A stretch of 64,000 nt of DNA, from positions 27,153,915-27,217,914 of the forward strand of contig NC_135212.1 of the NCBI RefSeq assembly GCF_052324685.1, read 5' to 3'. Below the pieces are notes generated by a model. It did not search any database and was not told where the DNA came from. It worked only from the letters and a program-made list of their open reading frames with translations. Of this stretch, positions 57,801 to 64,000 are shown piece after piece. A program made the translations under genes and the position numbers. This stretch comes from Brachyhypopomus gauderio (lineage: Eukaryota > Chordata > Actinopteri > Gymnotiformes > Hypopomidae). The stretch's first letter is position 1. Every line of letters starts with the position of its first letter.

Positions 57801-60407
57801 GTAGATTCCAGGTTTCATCTTCATGTGCCATCGAGAGCCGTGTGAGTAAGTGAACAGCACAGTCAGCCCAGGAGACAGAGGCAGACGGGTGTCCTGGTCC
57901 TGGTCCTGGTCCTGGTCCTCCCAGCAGTGAAGCTTTGAGCTGTCTCAGGCTGGACACACAGCCCTGTCTCAGAGCATCAGCATTCTTCTCTGTCACCTCT
58001 GGAAGATACACAGCACTATTTCTAAGGACCAGCAGGATTCTGCTACTATATTTTGAAGGACACTGGCTGGCTATGTGAAGGGTATGCTACTGCCTCACCA
58101 TAATCATGAGTGGTTCCCTGCAGCTCATCCAGGGAAAGGGTGTGCAGGATATTCAGGAGGCTCCGCCTCTCCTGCTCCTGACACAGCACCAGGCAATGCA
58201 GCACAGCCTGTTGGGTCATGGCGCAGAGGAGACCAGATATATAGGCGACTTTGTCCACTGTGAGAGTTTGTTATGGAGCCAGTGTGAGCACCTGTTGTAT
58301 GCTGCCCGCCGTTCTCCGTCCCTGTCCAATGCTCCTGCTGTGATCCTGCTTCTCCTGCAGCCAAAGCTTTCCTAGACCTTCACTCACTGAACCTCTTGTG
58401 TACGGCCTGTAAAAGTGGGACCCCAGTGGAGATACATACGTTAGGTGATCATCAAAAAAAACATATTGGTATCAAGCACATAAGTTGGCCCCTGCTAGCA
58501 TTCAGAACAAGCTTAATGTTTCATGGTAGGATATCAGTCAAAACCTGAACTGTGTTAAACAAGATATTGGGCCATTTGTCAAGAAGAAAAGTCTGAACTC
58601 CTTCTGAGGATGGATGAGGTGAATGTCTGTGTCATACTCCTGCCATACAGGCGATTTCATGTTTAGTGCTGGGCTCGGGGCATTCTCGCTCGGAATTATG
58701 GGAACATCATGAGCATCTTTGAACGCGTGAGTGGAGGAAGAGTGTCTGAGCTTGGCCTTTCTTCATAGCACTTTGAGAACTCACACATCAAAGTGATTGC
58801 TTAGCAGCTAACCTGACTTCACTATCTATCTTTGGAATTATGAATGAACTACTTCAAAGTTAAGGACTTAATTCATTTATTGTTGCTTCACACCTGTGTG
58901 TGTGTGTGTGTGTACATATTTAATTCACTCACCACTTGTCCCACTGTTGCTTGGAGGCCAGCAGTGCTAGGTAAGAGTAAGTTTCTCTCTCTGCCCTTCT
59001 CAAAGCCACACACAGACTGAGGTACATCTCTGGCAGGACTGCTCGGTCCACTCTGAAGGGGCAACACACCACAACACCACAAACATCAGCAGGACAAATA
59101 TCTTGTTAGATAATTATGCAAATCAGGGATCTGTGAACAACCTGTTGAGCAGTGCTGTAAGAGCATCTCTCTCCTCCTGGTAGTGAGACTCCAACTCTGA
59201 AAGGAAGACTACAGCTGACCAGGCCTGATCCCTGGGGTTGGACGACCATGCCTGATCCCTGGGGTTGGACGACCATGCCTGATCCCTGGGTTTTACCCAC
59301 TCAGCACAGGCCTGTAAGACCACCCGATCTTCACTCCTGTCATTGGAGGGATCGCTGTTGAGAGCTTAAGTACTAGTCTTAACGTATCATCAGTATCGGG
59401 TGGCTGTTTCAGCTGACTGAAACATTGATTCATGTGTACCTGTAACAACGGAGCGCACCAGGCAGACTGCACAACTGCAGCAGGTCCATGTGGCTGAAGG
59501 CCTGTTCGGCTGCCTGACCCAAACCCCACAGAACCTCGGCCTGCTCTTGGGACGACAGTGACTCCCACCGTGCAGCACCTTGGAAAACAGCACAGACCAG
59601 TTCCCTGTTCTCTAGACTTCTCATATCGCCTGGTGTGTGTTTAAGCATTATCTAGATGTCATTTAAACAGGGGTATAATCAATTTATGGTGTCAATATCC
59701 AAATGAAAAAGGTCCATAAAACCTTTTAATAATCACATATGCCAAATACAATACAAAAATGTATTATATTTCATTATAATATTATACTAGATCTTTAGAT
59801 ATATTTAATGTTAAATAACATAATTAATATAGCGTTAGATCTGCAGTTTAGTAGATACAGTTTGTGAAATTGAACATATATGTTGTATACATAAACATAA
59901 ATTAGCATAAATATATGTCATAATTATGCATGTCCTTTTTGGGTAGAATGACTGCACTAGTGCTCATATTCTACTTTAGAATTTGGTTGGTTTTTTACTT
60001 GTGAGAAACAGCTGCATGAAGAGAAATTAAATATAAGATTACCTGGTCATATAGACTCTGAAGGTTATTGGTACTGTTATTGGTCTGATGAATATATTTG
60101 TTAAAAGTGGCTGTGCATACATATACTCCCAACCCACCACTGGCAGGGATTAAGACTCATGTTATGAAGTATGTTATCATCATTATCATTTCCCATAATA
60201 TTTACAATTATAAAAATGTATTCCATTCTCACCATGTTCAGTTTGAAGCATCTCTTCATAAAGTCGCTCTTTGATGATGTCATATTTATACTGTAGCAGC
60301 AGATGAATATCTGAGCTGGTGGGATTCATCCACCCCAGTCGCCTAGCAACAACATTGCTGTGTGTGAGAGAGGGCAGGACACCACATACACCATCAAGCT
60401 GGAGCCT

Positions 60408-60442
<35 letters not shown>

Positions 60443-61545
60443 GAGACAGGGACGGAGACAGGGACGGAGACAGGGACGGCCCTGTAAGATGTGTCACTCA
60501 CCAAACGTGAATGTTGAGAATGAGGGTGTGTTTGTCTGGGATACATGTGTGTTTGTCTGGGATACATGTGTGTTTGTCTGGGATACAAGTGTACTTAATG
60601 GACCTTGTGTAAAGTCTCCTGGTCTTGTCCAGAACACTTGTCACATTCAAGTGCTCTAGGCTGCGTTTCTGAAGGAGACATACACACACACAAACAAACA
60701 CACACACACAGTATTCATCTAATCTTTAATCACTGCAGTTTATCTGCAGCTTAATCAGAAGTAGGCTATCTGTATCATATCTGAATTTTAATCCTAATCA
60801 GCGGTCTAAACAGAACTTTTGAATCTCCCTCTTTTTAGTATTCAGTAGCCTACAGAAAAGTGTCATTGTTATATATTCAAATTTACAAAGTGTTTGGAAT
60901 TAAGCTAAAAAGTCTTAATAGCTAATAGTTACTATATCACTTACGTTCTGCTGTTCGGAGTTGGATTTTTGCAGTACAAGTTGTGTGTTCACTCCAGCTG
61001 AAGTACTGACTGTGCCTGATTTCAACATCTGTAGCTCCCAGTACAGCTATAGAAGCATTTCGTTAGAATTTCTTCCAAGCACAAGTACAATGTATTTCAC
61101 TAATAAACCTCTGAAATGGTGGCAAAGATCTCTTCAGAACCACTGGCTTAGGGAATTGAAGTCAGTTACCTGAAGGGGAGCGTATGTAAATTAGCATTAA
61201 CCAGGAGAAAAGACATAAAAGACGTACCTCCTCTCTTCTTTCTCGTTGCTTTTCCATCACCAGCAGCACATGGACAATCTGTTCACCTGGACAGCTTAAT
61301 CCTGCCTCCTGTTCACTAATCTTAACGCAGACACCAGTGAGAGTCAGTGCACCCCCACTGTCCACAGTGCTTCTGCTTAAATGACTCCTGTCCGATCTCA
61401 CCTGTGCGATGGCTCTCCGTGTATCGTCCAGGGTAGTTGGGATGAGGAACACCTTCTGGTAGAGTGCACACACATTCTCCACACTGACCTCATCACGCTT
61501 GTGCACACCTAGAGTTTCACACAGCAAATGTGCACAGGCCTCCAT
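54844..61545 (-). CDS. Unrecognised large protein, 18 coding exons, about 1133 residues, repeat-rich
   Basis: Exons in transcript order: 61545-61228, 61034-60945, 60668-60502, 60405-60233, 59629-59440, 59336-59142, 59052-58933, 58406-58292, 58207-58099, 57998-57781, 57613-57455, 57276-57204, 57014-56686, 56594-56403, 56230-55547, 55284-55180, 55099-55008, 54916-54844. All phases agree. The N-terminal half is helical with no motif I know. The middle is acidic and low-complexity. Exon 15 encodes about 11 copies of a 14-residue unit (KSELVCGSEVCEEQ type). The C-terminus is a charged coiled coil ending in RNTAGFKELLAPTAQHMTDT. Smaller repeats lie in exons 3, 6 and 10. The start at 61545 is chosen because the preceding exon (donor at 61645) has no ATG. 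A link to cilia or centrosomes is possible but unproven. Exon 8-9 boundaries are the least sure. Confidence 0.75.
55643..56101 (-). repeat. 42-bp coding minisatellite in exon 15 of the unrecognised gene
   Basis: About 11 units of 42 bp (one of 39), each giving a 14-residue repeat with two or fewer Cys. The copies nearest the 3' end are almost identical; those at the 5' end have drifted. Every unit keeps the reading frame. Confidence 0.9.
57690..57775. repeat. (GT)n with G runs
   Basis: GT tracts broken by two runs of 7 to about 10 G, in the intron after exon 10 of the unrecognised gene. Confidence 0.85.
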
Positions 61546-61749
61546 CTGCAACCATGGAGAAATTAGGGACACGTATACACACTTAAGTCACTGCTGTCCA
61601 GTATTTTTTTAGGGAAATGCAAAGCAATAGAAAGAAGTGTCTCACCTGTGCAGCAAGTGAAGCCGTTTTGATAAATTATGGATGATCACAGCAAAGCAGC
61701 GTCTGTTGCTTAGGAAACTACAAGTGTCGGGTTGCAGATGTGTGTACAA

Positions 61750-62710
61750 GTGACTGTTCCCAGAGCCCCCCGGGGCTTGGTCCTGCCCACCTCAGACCCT
61801 GTGGTCCTGCGCATCACAAACCCTGTGGTCCTGCTCACCTCAAAACCCTGTGGTCCTGCTCACCTCAAAACCCTGTGGTCTTGCCCACCTTAAACCCTGT
61901 GATCCTGCCCACCTCAGACCCTGTGGTCCTGCCCACCTCAAACCCTGTGATCCTGCCCACCTCAGACCCTGTGGTCCTGCCCACCTCAAACCCTGTGATC
62001 CTGCCCACCTCAGACCCTGTGGTCCTGCCCACCTCAAAACCCTGTGGTCCTGCTCACCTCAAAAGCCTGTGGTGTTGCTCACCTCAAAACCCTGTGATCC
62101 TGCCCACCTCAGACCCTGTGGTCCTGTCCACCTCAAACCCTGTGGTCCTGCCCACTTCAAACCCTGTGATCCTGCCCACCTCAGACCCTGTGGTCCTGCC
62201 CACTTTAAACCCTGTGATCCTGCCCACTTTAAACCCTGTGGTCCTGCCCAACTCAAACCCTGTGATCCTGCCCACCTCAGACCCTGTGGTCCTGCCCACC
62301 TCAGACCCTGTGGTCCTGCCCAACTCAAACCCTGTGGTCCTGCCCATCACAAACCCTGTGGTCCTGCCCACCTCAGACACTGTGGTCCTGCCCACCTCAA
62401 ACCCTGTGGTCCTGCCCACCACAAACCCTGTGGTCCCGCCCACCCACCTCAAACCCTGTGGTCCTGCCCACCTCAGACCCTGTGGTTCCGCCCACCTCAA
62501 ACCCTGTGGTCCCGTCCACTTCAAACCCTGTGGTCCCGCCCACCCACCTCAAACCCTGTGGTCCTGCCCACCCACCTCAAACCCTGTGGTCCTGCCCACC
62601 TCAAACCCTGTGGTCCCGCCCACCTCAAACCCTGTGGTCCCGCCCACCTCAAACCCTGTGGTCCTGCCCACCTCAAACCTTGTGGTCCTGTCCACCTCAA
62701 ACCCCTCATG
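61750..62710. repeat. 24-bp minisatellite upstream of the unrecognised gene
   Basis: Nearly 40 copies of a 24-bp unit, CCTGTGGTCCTGCCCACCTC plus AAAC or AGAC. Variants GATCCTG/GGTCCTG and CTCAAA/CTCAGA alternate in blocks, giving a higher-order pattern. Because 24 is a multiple of three, long open frames (over 300 codons) run through both strands. It begins about 100 bp outside the probable first exon. Confidence 0.93.
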
Positions 62711-63703
62711 CTACGTCTCTATTTCATTTTAAGAAGATACATAGTGACTCTGAGAGAATGCTGTTTAATATTCAAATACACAGTGAATCAGATTGCAGTG
62801 ATAAAAATACAGTGAATATTAGCAAAAAGTATCAGTGCAATAGCAGAGAAATGCCCGTTCAATAACAGTGTTCCATAAAAATACATCATATATATATATA
62901 TAAAAGTAAAATATATAAAAGTATTACAAATGTAATATTTTCCTGTGGTTAGTAAATAAAGGTAAATAAAGCTCTTGATCCTTTTTTCTGGGATCTCTTC
63001 AAGAAATAACACAGTGCTTCTAGATTTTTTCATGAAGATCCACTATATCTCTGCTTTACACATGTAGTCTTATTTCAGATGGGGTGGCAATGACTTACGA
63101 AAACAGAGCTGCACAGCAATGACCAAAATACAATATGGTAAATATATTGCTACATATTGCAACAACCATATGGCGTGTCTGGGCTCCGTGGTGAGAAACC
63201 AACGTTACCCGGTTAAAGAACATCTGGAGTGTGTGAGACTGCCCAGGATACTCATAGCTCACACGTACACATATACACACACGTGCACATATACACAAAC
63301 ACACACACACACACACACACGTACACAACACACACAAAACACACACACACGTGATTTGTTTTAACACTCATTTGCATATTAGTTTTCATTCATTTCAGTA
63401 TTACAAAGGCCAACATTAATATAAAGAACAATAAAATGTGCAGATCTAAATATTGAAATATTGCTAAATTATTTAGAATATTGCCAGATATCACCAGCTA
63501 ATCACCAGAGATGAGCGGCACAGCGTATAACTCTGCTTGATCAAAAATAGCACCATCATCAGTGTAAAACCACTATAATTTTTACTTTTAGACATGCAGT
63601 GCAGGTAGAGCAAAGAAAAAGACAGATGATCCCTGAGATGTTCAGGCGCTGGTGCAGCTAACACTCAGAGTGTGTGGGGGTGATAATGGTGAGCACCAGG
63701 CGC
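62711..63703. other. AT-rich region and probable 3' UTR of the last gene
   Basis: Holds a short (TA)n at about 62888-62902 and (CA)n runs at about 63269-63350. No gene seen. Confidence 0.4.

Positions 63704-64000
<297 letters not shown>

Noticed and set aside
58208-58258. Alternative acceptor adding DKVAYISGLL before exon 9 of the unrecognised gene
   Set aside because: It would leave a 34-nt intron after exon 8, or a wrong phase with other donors; an 84-nt intron is kept, with caution.
59337-59430. Separate exon encoding SQLKQPPDTDD in the unrecognised gene
   Set aside because: It would need a 47-nt intron; treating the segment as part of a 103-nt intron keeps phase.
61740-62815. Open frames of over 300 codons on the plus strand and shorter ones on the minus strand
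   Set aside because: A product of a 24-bp tandem repeat whose length is a multiple of three.

Overview
The window looks like nuclear DNA from a ray-finned fish (teleost). Vertebrate gene families appear as many short exons with GT/AG junctions. CA/GT, CT and TA microsatellites are dense, there are several minisatellites, and at least five hAT-type DNA transposons or MITEs carry 8-bp target duplications. Species cannot be told from the sequence.

Layout. 1-3.3 kb: one THAP-like coiled-coil exon, a 167-bp MITE and a 1.5-kb hAT element. 3.67-9.58 kb (+): complete LMF2, 14 coding exons. 11.13-18.17 kb (-): complete MIOX, 10 coding exons, tail-to-tail with LMF2; its 4.5-kb third intron holds a hAT insertion. 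18.2-24.3 kb: intergenic, with hAT copies. 24.28-29.49 kb (-): complete ADM2 (intermedin), two coding exons around a repeat-filled intron. 32.22-34.99 kb (-): four exons of a divergent MOB2-like gene with a minisatellite in its last intron; its first exon was not found. 41.99-47.41 kb (-): complete PPP6R2, 20 coding exons. 50.17-54.02 kb (+): complete DNAJA2, nine coding exons, head-to-head with PPP6R2. 54.84-61.55 kb (-): an 18-exon gene of about 1133 codons that I do not recognise, with tandem repeats inside several coding exons. 61.8-62.7 kb: a 24-bp minisatellite next to its first exon. 63.70-63.92 kb (-): last exon of a KCP/BMPER-like secreted protein.

LMF2-MIOX-ADM2-PPP6R2 match a conserved vertebrate block (human 22q13.33). 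The MOB2-like gene and DNAJA2 come from elsewhere in the human genome, so the right half records a lineage-specific junction. The genes do not form one pathway: lipase folding in the ER (LMF2), inositol breakdown (MIOX), a peptide hormone (ADM2), kinase and phosphatase regulation (MOB2-like, PPP6R2) and Hsp70 co-chaperoning (DNAJA2).

Exon models were built by hand by requiring GT/AG sites and continuous reading phase. For each complete gene the summed coding length is a multiple of three.
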